Source: Pseudomonas sp. R-28-1W-6
GTDB lineage: Bacteria > Pseudomonadota > Gammaproteobacteria > Pseudomonadales > Pseudomonadaceae
DNA length: 64,000 nt
Direction of reading: 5' to 3'
NCBI RefSeq assembly: GCF_009799925.1
Contig: NZ_WELK01000004.1
Coordinates: 372,001-436,000 of the forward strand
The notes under the pieces are model-generated. The model did no database searches and was not told the DNA's origin. It saw nothing but the letters and a program-made list of their open reading frames with translations. Every line of letters starts with the position of its first letter. Positions within the stretch are counted from its first letter, which is position 1. The position numbers and the translations under genes are program-made. Shown here in pieces: positions 9,432 through 19,222 of the stretch.

Positions 9432-10469
9432 TCAAGGCGTCTGCGCGCGGGCGGCGGCCAGTTCCTCGACGGCTGCCAGGCGCAGGCGTTCCTGGGGTGC
9501 GAAGCGTTCTTCGGCCAGGCTGGCGATGGCCGCCGCCTTGTCGCTCTGGCTGAGGCCGTGGTTGCTCTCGATGCGGGCCTTCTCCTGGCGATACTGGTCG
9601 AGGCGCTGGGCCCACTGCTGGCGCCGCTGGTCGAGGGCCTCCAGGCGCGCGGTGGCCTCGGCACCGACCAGCTGCAGGCGCAACTGCTGGATCTGCGCCG
9701 GGCTGGCGCCTTCGGCCTGCAGGGCGGCGGTCTGGGTACGCAGTTCGTTCTGCAGCTGCGGCACGATCAGTTCCTGCAGTTGCTCCGGCAGGCTGCTGCG
9801 CAGCTGGTCGAGGGCCGCCGCCTTCTGCGTGTCGCTCAGGCTCGGGTCGTGGCGGATGCTCAGGCGTTGCAGGGTGAACTGGTTGTAGGCCTCTTCGTTG
9901 GCGAAGAATACCTGGTGCACCTCGGCGCTGAAGATCGCGGCGCGCAGGGCCTGCACGGCCTGCTCGCGCTGGCGCATGGCGTCCAGGCTGGCCAGTTGCG
10001 GCAGGTCGCGCTCCAGGCTGAGCAGTTGCTCCTTGTACTGCAGGTACTGGGCGAGCAGCGCCAGGGCCTGTCCTTCGGCGGGTTGTGCAAGCTGGCTGCG
10101 GATGTAGGCCTGCAGGCGCTGGATGCTCCGGGCCAGCGACTCTTCGCCGAGGGTGCTCAGGAAGTAGTCGAAGATGCGCCGGATATCCTCGCTGATCAGC
10201 AGATTGCCGGCGCTGTCGAGGCGGAACCGGCCATCCACCGCGGTACCGGCCAGTGAGCCTGGCAGGGCGGCGGGGCTGGCGCTGGATACGGGGCCGGCGG
10301 CCGCGGCGGCACTGTTCGGCGGTGACGGGTGCTGGTCGCTGGCGGGTTGATTGTCCGGCGGCGCCAGGGGGGCGGCGCTCGGCTGGGCATCGAGGGGGTT
10401 GAGCTGGAACGTCAGGGCCACGCTGGCGCCGATCAACAGCGGCAGGGCCAGAAGCAGTTTTCGATTCAC
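9432..10469 (-). CDS. lifO: Lipase-specific foldase (lipase chaperone)
   Basis: The protein has about 345 residues. After an N-terminal membrane anchor (MNRKLLLALPLLIGASVALTF) comes a Pro/Ala/Ser-rich linker, then the foldase motif RRIFDYFLSTLGEESL near residue 100 and a long helical region. It is the steric chaperone that folds the secreted lipase in the periplasm, and the gene lies directly downstream of its client lipA. GTG 10469 is preferred because the anchor begins there; a TTG at 10490 would add seven residues without a ribosome site. The length matches the Pseudomonas Lif family. Confidence 0.93.
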   Translation of the reverse strand: MNRKLLLALPLLIGASVALTFQLNPLDAQPSAAPLAPPDNQPASDQHPSPPNSAAAAAGPVSSASPAALPGSLAGTAVDGRFRLDSAGNLLISEDIRRIFDYFLSTLGEESLARSIQRLQAYIRSQLAQPAEGQALALLAQYLQYKEQLLSLERDLPQLASLDAMRQREQAVQALRAAIFSAEVHQVFFANEEAYNQFTLQRLSIRHDPSLSDTQKAAALDQLRSSLPEQLQELIVPQLQNELRTQTAALQAEGASPAQIQQLRLQLVGAEATARLEALDQRRQQWAQRLDQYRQEKARIESNHGLSQSDKAAAIASLAEERFAPQERLRLAAVEELAAARAQTP

Positions 10470-10522
10470 GGCGATACTCGTAGCGGGCAACCGTAGGGGG
10501 CCCGCAGGCCCCGGCAGGTGGA

Positions 10523-11581
<1,059 letters not shown>

Positions 11582-11700
11582 TTAGAGCGAAGGCTCTAAA
11601 CGGCCGTTTACAAAATCAGGCTACTATTTCGCGTCTTTTCTGCGGCTCGGCGAGGTGTTACCTGGGGAAACGCGCAGGGGGCAATCCCTGGTCCCAGGCC

Positions 11701-12228
11701 CTAGGGCCGCAGCAACCAGTCGCCGAGCACCTGGTAGTCCTGCCCCGTAGCTTGTTGCCGGGAGCCCAGCAGGGCAAAGCGGGTGACCCGCCAGGTGAAG
11801 GTGCGGGCTTCGCTGTTTGCCGGCAGCCGGCTATGCCGGGCCAGCGTCAGGTGCGGGTGGTAGGGGCGGGTATCGGCTGCCACGCCGGCTTCGCTCAGGG
11901 CCTGCAGCAGGCCTTGTTGCAGCGCCAGCAGCTCATCCGGCACCTGGCGCGGGGTCAGCAGCACCAGGCCACCGCGGCGGCAGCGCAACTGGTCGAGGCA
12001 CAGGGTGAAGGGCCGGCCGCGCAGGTTGGCGGCGATGCCGGTGAGCAGTGCCAGGTTGCTGCCGGGCTGGGTGCCGAGGAAGACCAGGGTCAGGTGCAGG
12101 TCGTCGGGCGCAACCATGCGCCCCGACAGGGCCAGGCCGCCGCGCCAGCTTGCCAGGCGCTGGCGCAGCGCGCCCGGCAGGGTCAGGGCGAAGAACAGGC
12201 GTCCATTCGCCTCGGTTTGCCTCGACAC
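11701..12228 (-). CDS. thpR: RNA 2',3'-cyclic phosphodiesterase (LigT/ThpR family)
   Basis: The 175-residue protein carries the two HxTx motifs of the 2H phosphoesterase superfamily, HLTLVFLG near residue 45 and HPHLTLARH near residue 127, plus the RLFFALTLP start typical of ThpR. It hydrolyses 2',3'-cyclic phosphate ends of RNA; older annotation calls it 2'-5' RNA ligase. It is separated from lipA by about 236 bases and is probably an independent unit. Confidence 0.92.
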   Translation of the reverse strand: MSRQTEANGRLFFALTLPGALRQRLASWRGGLALSGRMVAPDDLHLTLVFLGTQPGSNLALLTGIAANLRGRPFTLCLDQLRCRRGGLVLLTPRQVPDELLALQQGLLQALSEAGVAADTRPYHPHLTLARHSRLPANSEARTFTWRVTRFALLGSRQQATGQDYQVLGDWLLRP

Positions 12229-12410
12229 ATCCGCCTCCTGGCCTGCAACCGGCTTGACAGGGCGGTGCCGGCATTTTTAGGATGACCGCCATGGCGCCGA
12301 TTTAAGAGCAACTTGCGGGGCGCCGCCCGGTTGGGCGAATACCGCTAAAGCGCTGGCCGGTGTCGCCTCCCACCGCAGTCCGGCGGGATTACGAGGCTGA
12401 GACTGCATCC

Positions 12411-12722
12411 ATGAATTGCCCGCGCCCCCATTTGTATTTTTCCTCCCTGCCGCGCACTGCGGTCAACCGCCATCCGCATGTGCTGCTGGTCGGTACTCAT
12501 CAGCCGCGCCTGCTCAAGAGCCTCGAAGGCTGGCCCAAGCACTGGCCGGGGGCGCGCAACTTCCTGATCCGTTTCGCTGCTCCGCGCGCCGAGGCGCTGG
12601 CCCAGTTGCCCAGCAATGGCTTCGATCTGGTGGTGGTTGGCGGCGAAGCACAGCCGGTCGATGCCGAGCTGATCGAGCAGTTGGTGCGGGTCGCCCGCCA
12701 GGGCCTGATCAGCCTGCGCTGA
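12411..12722 (+). CDS. Conserved hypothetical protein, possibly frameshifted near its end
   Basis: This 103-residue protein has no motif I recognise. It contains HVLLVGTHQPRLLKSLEGWP and FDLVVVGGEAQPVDAELIEQL, giving alternating beta strands and helices like a response-regulator or Rossmann-type fold without clear active residues. The frame stops at 12720-12722. The frame one base back continues to 12820 and there reads like a natural protein end (SRKRLLSPIGQ, then [10 protein letters not shown]). The complete product may therefore be about 135 residues, with a -1 shift close to the stop codon. Confidence 0.6.
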   Translation: MNCPRPHLYFSSLPRTAVNRHPHVLLVGTHQPRLLKSLEGWPKHWPGARNFLIRFAAPRAEALAQLPSNGFDLVVVGGEAQPVDAELIEQLVRVARQGLISLR

Positions 12723-12816
12723 GCCGCAAGCGGCTGCTGAGCCCGATTGGCCAGCCTTCGGCTGTTACCGCGTTGCAACGCAGCATGGCCGAGGCGCAGC
12801 AGACTTTGAACCGGTT

Positions 12817-13314
12817 CTAAGGGTAGTCGATGGCGGTGATGTAGAAGGTCTGCTCGCCGCCCGGCGCCTGCACCCGCACTTCGGCGTCGAGGGCCTTGCC
12901 CACCAGGGCCCGAGCCAGGGGCGAGTCGATGCTGATCAGGCCGAGCCGCAGGTCCAGCTCGTCGGGGCCGACGATGCGATAGCGGGTTTCCCTGCCGTCC
13001 TCGTCCTCCAGGGTCACCCAGGCGCCGAAATACACCTTGTGCGGATCGGCCGGGTGGCTGTCGACCACCTTCAGGCTTTCCAGGCGCTTGGTGAGAAAGC
13101 GCACGCGGCTGTCGATTTCGCGCAGCATCTTCTTGCCGTAGGTGTATTCGGCATTTTCCGAGCGATCGCCCTGGGCGGCGGCCTCGCTGACCGACTGGGT
13201 CACCTGCGGGCGGCGTACATGCCAGAGCTCGTGCAGTTCGGCGCGCAGGCGGGCCTCGCCTTCGGGGGTGATCAGCGGGGTGCCGGCGGAGCGGGGCGGA
13301 CGATAACGGCTCAT
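12817..13314 (-). CDS. greB: Transcription elongation factor GreB
   Basis: The 165-residue protein has the Gre layout: an N-terminal coiled coil with the acidic tip GDRSENAEY near residue 50, and a C-terminal FKBP-like domain ([12 protein letters not shown], then [14 protein letters not shown]). It inserts into the RNA polymerase secondary channel and stimulates cleavage of backtracked RNA. GREB-type features are [18 protein letters not shown] and the longer basic surface. It lies just downstream of the ybbP-like permease on the same strand with a 40-base gap. Confidence 0.95.
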   Translation of the reverse strand: MSRYRPPRSAGTPLITPEGEARLRAELHELWHVRRPQVTQSVSEAAAQGDRSENAEYTYGKKMLREIDSRVRFLTKRLESLKVVDSHPADPHKVYFGAWVTLEDEDGRETRYRIVGPDELDLRLGLISIDSPLARALVGKALDAEVRVQAPGGEQTFYITAIDYP

Positions 13315-13354
13315 GGTGCTCGGGTATCGGAAAGAAGGCGCGAGTTTACCAAGC

Positions 13355-15859
13355 TCAGGCCTCGCGCAGCACGGCCAGCGGGCTGGCGTTCAGGGCGCGG
13401 CGGGTGCCGAGCATGCCGGCGCCCCCCACCAGCAACGCGCCGATCAGCGGCAGCAGCAACAGCCAGGGGTGCGGCTGCCACGGCAGGTCGAGGGCAAAGC
13501 GGTACAGTAAAAAGCTCACCAGCTCGCAGCCGATGGCCGCCAGCACGCCACTGGCGGCGCCGAGCAGGCCGAACTCGCTGCGCCGCGCGGCCAGCAGCAG
13601 GCGTCGCTCGGCGCCGAGGGCGCGCAACAGTGCGCCTTGGCGGATGCGCTCATCCAGGGTCGCCTGCAGGCCGGCGAAGAGCACGGTCAGGCCGGCGGCC
13701 AGGACGAACAGCAGCACGTACTCCACGGCCAGGGTGACCTGGGCGAGGATGCTGCGCAGCTGGGCCAGCAGGGCCTCGACCTGCAGCAGGGTGACCGCCG
13801 GGAAAGCCCGCGCCAGCTCGACCAGCTGGCGCTCGCTATTGGGCGGCAGGTAGAAGCTGGTCAGGTAGGTCGCCGGCAGGTCCTGCAGGGTTCCGGGCGC
13901 GAAGATCATGTAGAAGTTCGGCTGGAAGCTGTCCCACTGCACCTTGCGCAGGCTGCTGACCCTGGCCTGGCGCTGCAGGCCGCCGACGCTGAAGGTCAGC
14001 ACGTCGTCCAGCTGCAGGTGCAGGCTCTCGGCCAGTTCGGCCTCCACCGAGACCCCGGGCAGCGCGTCGCTCGGCTGCGCTTGCCACCACTGGCCGGCCT
14101 GCAGCTCATTGCCCGCCGGCAACTCGCTGGACCAGGTCAGGCTGAGGTCGCGGCGCACCGCTCGGTCGCCGGCGCTGTCCTTGCTGACGATCCGTTTCAC
14201 CGGCTCGCCATTGATCAGGGTCAGGCGCCCGGCGACGATGGGGTAGAGCGGTGCCGGCTGTGGCGACAAGGCGGCGAGGCGGGCGGCGAAGGCCTGCTGC
14301 TCGGCCGGAAGGATATTCAGGGCGAAGTGGTTGGGGGCCTGTGCCGGCAGCTGGTCCTGCCAGGTGTCGAGCAGTTCGCCCCGCAGCAGGGCGATCAGGG
14401 CCATGGCCAGGAGGATCAGGCCGAACGCCAGGGCCTGCCCGGCGGCGGCCAGCGGGTGGCGCAGCAGTTGGCCCAGGCCCAGGCGCCAGGGCAGCGAGGC
14501 GCGGGCCAGCAGGTGGCGCAGGCTGCGCAGCCCGAGCAGCAGCAGGCCGCCAAGCAGCAGGGTGGCGAGCAGGCCGCCGCCGAGCAGGGCCAGGGTCAGC
14601 GCCAGGTCCAGGCTCAGCCGCCACATGATCAGGCCCAGGGCCAGCAGGGCGGCGCCGTAGACCAGCCAGGAGCTGGGCGGTACCGGCAGCAGGTCGCGGC
14701 GCAGTACCCGCAGCGGCGGTACGCGGCCCAGTGCGGCCAGCGGCGGCAGGGCGAAACCGGCCAGGGCCACCAGGCCGGTGGCGACCCCGGCCAGCGCCGG
14801 CCAGAGGTTGCCGGGAGGCACGCCGGCGGGGAGCAGGCCGTGCAGCAGCTTGAACAGGATCAGCTGGCCCGCCCAGCCCAGCAGGGCGCCGAGCACGCTG
14901 GCCAGCAGGCCGAGCATGGCCAGCTGCAGGGCGAACAGGCTCAGCGCCTCGCGGCGCGAGAGGCCCAGGCAGCGCAGCAGGGCGCTGTTGTCGAAGCGGC
15001 GGGCGGCGAAGCGTGCCGCCGAAAGCGCCACCGCCACACCGGAGAGCAGCACGGCGGCCAGGCTGGCCAGGTTGAGGTAGCGCTCGGCGCGGCCGAGGGC
15101 GCCGCCGATCTGGCGGTTGCCGGAGCGGGCGTCTTCCAGGCGCTGGTGCGCGGCCAGGGTCGGCTTGACACTGCTGCGGTAGCGGCTCAGGGCCTGGCTG
15201 TCGCCGCGCCACAGCTCGCGGTAGCGCACCCGGCTGCCGGGCTGGACCACGCCGGTGGCCGCCAGGTCATCGAGGTGCATGAGCACGCGCGGGGTCAGGC
15301 TGTAGAAGTCGCCCGCGCGATCCGGTTCGTAGGTCAGGACCCGGGTCAGGCGCAGCTGCAGGTTGCCGACTTCGATCGACTGGCCGATCCGCAGGTCGAG
15401 CGCGGCGAACAGGCGTGCTTCGGCCCAGGCCTCGCCGGGGCCGGGACCGCTGCCGGGTTGCTCGGCCTGGTAGGGGGCGGGCGCGCTCTTCAGCTCACCG
15501 CGCAGGGGATAGCCGCTGCCGGCCGCCTTGACGCTGGCCAGCTGGATGCCGGCGTCGGTGGCGATCACGCTGCTGAATTCGACCACTTGGACGTGCTCCA
15601 GGCCCTGCTGGCGGCCGCTGGCGAGCTGCTCGGCGCTGGCCGGTGAGCTGCCGGACAGGACCAGGTCGGCGCCGAGGAATTCGGTGGCGCGCAGCAGCAT
15701 GGCGGCGTTCAGCCGCGCACTGAAATAGCCGATGGCGGTGCTGGCGGCCACGGCCACCAGCAGGGCGAAGAACAGCACGCGCAGTTCGCCGGCGCGGGCG
15801 TCCCGGCGCAGCTGGCGGGTTGCCAGGGAGAGTCGGCGGGTTAGCGGCAGGGCGCGCAT
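13355..15859 (-). CDS. ybbP: ABC transporter permease, YbbP/FtsX-MacB type
   Basis: This 834-residue membrane protein has an N-terminal helix, a large periplasmic domain, and two FtsX-like blocks of membrane helices near residues 250-500 and 700-820, about ten helices in total. It is the permease partner of the ATPase encoded immediately upstream; the two genes share a single base (ATG/TGA contact at 15859). In E. coli the same ybbA-ybbP pair also lies divergent from tesA. Such transporters belong to the mechanotransmission or lipoprotein-release type; the substrate is not known. Confidence 0.9.
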   Translation of the reverse strand: MRALPLTRRLSLATRQLRRDARAGELRVLFFALLVAVAASTAIGYFSARLNAAMLLRATEFLGADLVLSGSSPASAEQLASGRQQGLEHVQVVEFSSVIATDAGIQLASVKAAGSGYPLRGELKSAPAPYQAEQPGSGPGPGEAWAEARLFAALDLRIGQSIEVGNLQLRLTRVLTYEPDRAGDFYSLTPRVLMHLDDLAATGVVQPGSRVRYRELWRGDSQALSRYRSSVKPTLAAHQRLEDARSGNRQIGGALGRAERYLNLASLAAVLLSGVAVALSAARFAARRFDNSALLRCLGLSRREALSLFALQLAMLGLLASVLGALLGWAGQLILFKLLHGLLPAGVPPGNLWPALAGVATGLVALAGFALPPLAALGRVPPLRVLRRDLLPVPPSSWLVYGAALLALGLIMWRLSLDLALTLALLGGGLLATLLLGGLLLLGLRSLRHLLARASLPWRLGLGQLLRHPLAAAGQALAFGLILLAMALIALLRGELLDTWQDQLPAQAPNHFALNILPAEQQAFAARLAALSPQPAPLYPIVAGRLTLINGEPVKRIVSKDSAGDRAVRRDLSLTWSSELPAGNELQAGQWWQAQPSDALPGVSVEAELAESLHLQLDDVLTFSVGGLQRQARVSSLRKVQWDSFQPNFYMIFAPGTLQDLPATYLTSFYLPPNSERQLVELARAFPAVTLLQVEALLAQLRSILAQVTLAVEYVLLFVLAAGLTVLFAGLQATLDERIRQGALLRALGAERRLLLAARRSEFGLLGAASGVLAAIGCELVSFLLYRFALDLPWQPHPWLLLLPLIGALLVGGAGMLGTRRALNASPLAVLREA

Positions 15860-16542
15860 CAGGGCTCCAGGTTGTCGACCCGCAGGCCGCCTTCCAGACG
15901 AATCAGGCGGCGGCAGCGGTGGGCCAGGCGCTCGTCATGGGTGACCAGGACCAGGGTGGTGCCGCGTTCCTGGTTCAGCTCGAACAGCAGGTCGCTGATC
16001 CGCTCGCCGGTATGGCTGTCGAGGTTGCCGGTGGGTTCGTCGGCGAACAGCACCGCCGGCTCGGCGGCGAAGGCGCGGGCGATGGCGACGCGTTGCTGCT
16101 CGCCACCGGAAAGCTGGCGCGGGGTATGGTTCAGGCGCTGGCCGAGGCCGACCCGCTCGAGCAGCCCGCGGGCCCGTTCGCGGGCGTCGCGGCGGCCGTC
16201 CAGCTCCAGCGGCAGCATGACGTTTTCCAGGGCGTTGAGGTTGTCGAGCAACTGGAAGGACTGGAACACGAAGCCGACGTGTTCGGCGCGCACGCGGGCG
16301 CGCTGGTCCTCGTCGAGGGCGGTGAGGGTGTGCCCGGCCAGCTGCACTTCGCCGCTGCTGGGCAGGTCCAGGCCGGCCAGCAGGCCGAGCAGGGTGGATT
16401 TGCCCGAGCCGGAGCTGCCGACTATGGCCAGGCTGTCGCCGGCGCCGAGCTCGAAACTGAGGTCGTGGAGGATGCTCAGCGCGCCTTCCGTGCTGGGAAC
16501 CACTTTGCTAAGGTGCCGCGCAGTAAGAATGCTTGCGCTCAT
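15859..16542 (-). CDS. ybbA: ABC transporter ATP-binding protein (YbbA)
   Basis: The 227-residue ATPase has a Walker A motif GSSGSGKST, a Q-loop FQSFQLLDNL, the signature LSGGEQQRVAIARA, Walker B VLFADEPTGNLD and an H-loop VTHDE. This is the LolD/MacB-like subfamily. It pairs with the downstream permease. Its start codon is only 10 bases from the divergent tesA start, so each promoter must lie inside the other gene. Confidence 0.93.
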   Translation of the reverse strand: MSASILTARHLSKVVPSTEGALSILHDLSFELGAGDSLAIVGSSGSGKSTLLGLLAGLDLPSSGEVQLAGHTLTALDEDQRARVRAEHVGFVFQSFQLLDNLNALENVMLPLELDGRRDARERARGLLERVGLGQRLNHTPRQLSGGEQQRVAIARAFAAEPAVLFADEPTGNLDSHTGERISDLLFELNQERGTTLVLVTHDERLAHRCRRLIRLEGGLRVDNLEP

Positions 16543-16552
16543 GGAGAGTCCG

Positions 16553-17158
16553 ATGCGTGCGTGGTGGGTAAGCGGTGCCGTGGCACTACTGATGTGGGCT
16601 CAGGGCGCGCTGGCCGGCAACGTGCTGGTCGTCGGCGATAGTATCAGCGCCGCTTTTGGCCTGGATACCCGCGTGGGTTGGGTCGCCCTGCTGGAAAAGC
16701 GCCTGGTCGAGGGTGGTTACAGCCAGCCGGTGATCAATGCCTCGATCAGTGGCGACACCAGTGCCGGCGGCCTGGCGCGGCTGCCCGCGCTGCTTGCGCA
16801 GCATCGCCCGGAGCTGGTGATCATCGAGCTGGGCGGCAACGATGGCCTGCGCGGCCAGGCACCGGCGCAATTGCAACAGAATCTTGCGGCGATGATCGAT
16901 CGCTCCCGCGAGGCCGGCGCCAAGGTCCTGCTGCTCGGCATGCAGTTGCCGCCGAACTACGGCCAGCGCTACACCCGCGCCTTCGCCGAGGTCTATGTCC
17001 AGCTGGCGGAGCAGAAGCAGGTGCCCCTGGTGCCGTTCTTCCTGCAGGGGGTCGGCGGGGTGGCCGGCATGGTCCAGGACGACGGCATCCATCCGACCCA
17101 GGCGGCCCAGCCACGGTTGTTGGATAACGTCTGGCCAATCTTGCAAGCCATGCTCTGA
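16553..17158 (+). CDS. tesA: SGNH esterase TesA (thioesterase I / lysophospholipase L1)
   Basis: This 201-residue periplasmic enzyme has a signal peptide (residues 1-21, ending QGALA), block I VVGDSIS with Ser30, block II ISGDTSAGG, block III IIELGGNDG and a C-terminal DDGIHP giving Asp and His. TesA hydrolyses acyl-CoA, lysophospholipids and esters. GGAGAG lies five bases before ATG 16553 and inside the spacer shared with ybbA. The frame extends upstream, but that part overlaps ybbA and is a shadow. Confidence 0.95.
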   Translation: MRAWWVSGAVALLMWAQGALAGNVLVVGDSISAAFGLDTRVGWVALLEKRLVEGGYSQPVINASISGDTSAGGLARLPALLAQHRPELVIIELGGNDGLRGQAPAQLQQNLAAMIDRSREAGAKVLLLGMQLPPNYGQRYTRAFAEVYVQLAEQKQVPLVPFFLQGVGGVAGMVQDDGIHPTQAAQPRLLDNVWPILQAML

Positions 17159-17214
17159 GCCTTCCCCGCCTGCAGCCTTTCGGCTATCTTGGCGACCCGC
17201 TTTCGGAGCACCCC

Positions 17215-17496
17215 ATGCCGCGCCTCGCCTGGTCCCTGCATGCCTACCAACTGATCGTGCCGGACGAACAGCTCGACCTGTTCGCCTGCCGCGAGGCGCG
17301 CGTGCACCTGGTCGCCCGGCAGCTGGAACTGCACGGCTTCGCCGACCGCACGCTGTGCGGCGGCCTGCTCCCGGCCTTGCCGGTGATGCGGGCGGTGGAG
17401 CAGGCCAGTTTGCGCGACAAGCGCCTGTGCCAGGCCTGCAAGGCCGTGCTGCAGGCTCAGCGGCGCGGCGAGCGGTCCGTCTGGCCGGACGCCTGA
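17215..17496 (+). CDS. Conserved small hypothetical protein
   Basis: This 93-residue protein has no domain I recognise. It is neither exported nor membrane-bound and contains a CxxC pair (LCQACKAVLQAQ) close to the C-terminus plus an N-terminal strand-helix start (LAWSLHAYQLIVPDEQLDLF). GGAG precedes the ATG by seven bases. It sits alone between tesA and the L,D-transpeptidase gene. Codon use fits the neighbours. Confidence 0.7.
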   Translation: MPRLAWSLHAYQLIVPDEQLDLFACREARVHLVARQLELHGFADRTLCGGLLPALPVMRAVEQASLRDKRLCQACKAVLQAQRRGERSVWPDA

Positions 17497-17570
17497 GCCC
17501 TCCCTACGGGCGCGGTGTCGGTGTACAATTCCGAGTCTATCAATCAGCCATTCAAGCCAAGGATTTCCGG

Positions 17571-18536
17571 ATGTTGTCGCGCGTTCCAGCCGTCGCCCGC
17601 TCCCTGACTCTCGCCAGCCTCTGCGCGGCGGGGCCCGTAGCAGCCCTGGAGCTGCCTCTTCCCGCTCCCGGTGACGACATCGTCGGCCAGGTGCAGGTGA
17701 TCAAGGCCAAGTACGAAGACACCTTCGCCGATATCGGTGTGGCCAACGACCTGGGTTACCTGGAAATGGTGGTGGCCAACCCGGGCGTCGACCCGTGGCT
17801 GCCGGGCGAGGGCGCCGAAATCGTCCTGCCGACCCGCTTCATCCTGCCGCCCGGCCCGCGCGAGGGCATCGTGATCAACCTCGCCGAGTACCGCATGTAT
17901 TACTTCCCGAAGGGGCAGAATGTGGTGCACACCTTCCCCCTGGGGATCGGTCGCGAAGGCTGGGGCTCGCCCATCGCGCACACCACCATCACCGGCAAGA
18001 CACCGAATCCGGGCTGGTCGCCGCCCGCTTCGATCCGCGCCGAGCATGCCGCCGACGGCGATCCGCTGCCGACCTATGTGCCGCCGGGGCCGAACAATCC
18101 GCTGGGGCCGTTCAAGTTCACCCTGGGCACCCCAGGCTACCTGATTCATGGTTCGAACAAGAAGTTCGGCATCGGCATGCGGGTCAGCCATGGCTGCTTC
18201 CGCATGCTCAACCACAACGTGCTGGAACTGGCCAAGATGGCGCCGGTGGGCACTTCGGTGCGTATCGTCAACGAGCCCTACAAGTTCGGCGTGAGCAACG
18301 GCAAGGTCTATCTCGAGGCCCATGCGCCGCTGGACGATCATGGCGAGCCTTCGGTGGTCGACAAGCACACGGCCGTGATCAATGCCCTGCTCAAGCGTGA
18401 CGAGATGGCCGGCCAGATGCATCTGGACTGGGAAGTGGTACGCGAAGTGGTGGCGGCCGAGGACGGCATGCCCATCGAGATCGCCGAGCCGCAGCCGGGC
18501 GCCGTGGCCAGCACCGGCGCTCCGGTGGAGCTGTGA
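17571..18536 (+). CDS. L,D-transpeptidase (YkuD family)
   Basis: The 321-residue periplasmic enzyme has a signal peptide (residues 1-25), a LysM-like stretch near 40-85 and the YkuD domain with HGSNKKFGIGMRVSHGCFRM; the nucleophile is Cys209. Family members form 3-3 cross-links in peptidoglycan or attach Braun-type lipoprotein to it. The lipoprotein gene oprI lies next door on the other strand, which makes the second role attractive, although this is inference. AAGGA is seven bases before ATG 17571, and a terminator follows the stop. Confidence 0.93.
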   Translation: MLSRVPAVARSLTLASLCAAGPVAALELPLPAPGDDIVGQVQVIKAKYEDTFADIGVANDLGYLEMVVANPGVDPWLPGEGAEIVLPTRFILPPGPREGIVINLAEYRMYYFPKGQNVVHTFPLGIGREGWGSPIAHTTITGKTPNPGWSPPASIRAEHAADGDPLPTYVPPGPNNPLGPFKFTLGTPGYLIHGSNKKFGIGMRVSHGCFRMLNHNVLELAKMAPVGTSVRIVNEPYKFGVSNGKVYLEAHAPLDDHGEPSVVDKHTAVINALLKRDEMAGQMHLDWEVVREVVAAEDGMPIEIAEPQPGAVASTGAPVEL

Positions 18537-18560
18537 TGCGCGGCTGAACCGGCTGCAAAC

Positions 18561-18595
18561 AACCCGTCCGGCGCGCTGCGCTCGACGGGTTTTTA
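18561..18595 (+). terminator. Terminator of the L,D-transpeptidase gene
   Basis: AACCCGTC and GACGGGTT pair around a GC-rich loop and are followed by TTTT, 25 bases after the stop codon. Confidence 0.75.
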
Positions 18596-18619
18596 GTGCC
18601 TGTAAAAACTGCAGGCAAT

Positions 18620-18650
18620 AAAAAAGCCGACCTGAAACCAGGTCGGCTTC
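18620..18650 (-). terminator. Strong terminator of oprI
   Basis: On the minus strand AAGCCGACCTG and CAGGTCGGCTT form an 11-bp stem with a short loop, followed by six Ts. It lies 18 bases past the oprI stop, as expected for a very abundant transcript. Confidence 0.85.
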
Positions 18651-18667
18651 TAAAGCCTTGGCAAGTA

Positions 18668-18919
18668 TTACTTGCGGCTGGCTTTTTCCAGCATACGCAG
18701 AGCGCGCTCGTTGGCTTCGTCAGCGGTCAGCTGAGCCTTCTGAGCAGCGGCCAGAGCGTCGTCGGCCTTGCGGTAAGCTTCGTCAGCACGAGCTTGAGCG
18801 CGGGCAGCGGCGTCTTCGGTAGCGGTCAGACGGGCTTCGGTTTCTTTGGACATGCTGCTGCAACCGGTAGCCAGAACTGCTGCCAGAGTCAGAGCAGAGA
18901 ATTTCAGAACGTTGTTCAT
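18668..18919 (-). CDS. oprI: Major outer-membrane lipoprotein OprI
   Basis: The 83-residue lipoprotein has a type II signal with the lipobox LATGC (Cys20), then an Ala/Glu-rich coiled coil with heptad repeats and the C-terminal ASRK lysine used for linkage to peptidoglycan. Length and sequence fit Pseudomonas OprI (the Lpp counterpart). AAGGGGAA precedes ATG 18919; an upstream in-frame start would spoil the signal peptide. Confidence 0.97.
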   Translation of the reverse strand: MNNVLKFSALTLAAVLATGCSSMSKETEARLTATEDAAARAQARADEAYRKADDALAAAQKAQLTADEANERALRMLEKASRK

Positions 18920-18986
18920 CGTGTTCCCCTTAAGGTGGACTTTCCATAAAAGCAACTTCCCAACACTGGGAAATTAGCCGGGCTAC

Positions 18987-19014
18987 ATAGTACCCATTAC
19001 GTGTAGTAAGTAAA
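18987..19014 (-). promoter_or_regulatory. Probable sigma-70 promoter of oprI
   Basis: On the minus strand TTTACT is followed after 16 bases by TACTAT. The predicted start would leave a leader of about 60 bases before ATG 18919. Both boxes match the consensus in four of six positions. Confidence 0.4.
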
Positions 19015-19222
19015 CTGACGTTGCGCAAGCGTGGCGCTTTTTTTTCATCTGAGCCCCACGCAGATTATTTTTTGTTTAAAAAACATACAGATCTGACGAT
19101 TAGCGGCGACTCGCCCGCGACACAAAGGTGTGCGTCGGCGTGGCTGGCAGGCGGCCGGCCTGATAGCATCCGGGCTGGCTTTCGGGGTGGATGTTGCCCC
19201 GCGATACTTCAAGGATGTGGGT

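Noticed and set aside
12721-12736. AGCCGC-AA-GCGGCT hairpin as a terminator
   Set aside because: It has no T-run and lies inside the possible extended reading frame.
13637-15646. Long plus-strand open frame (669 codons) opposite the ybbP-like permease gene
   Set aside because: It is Gln/Gly/Ala-rich with no motif. The minus-strand frame has clear FtsX-like helices and couples to ybbA, so the plus frame is a high-GC shadow.
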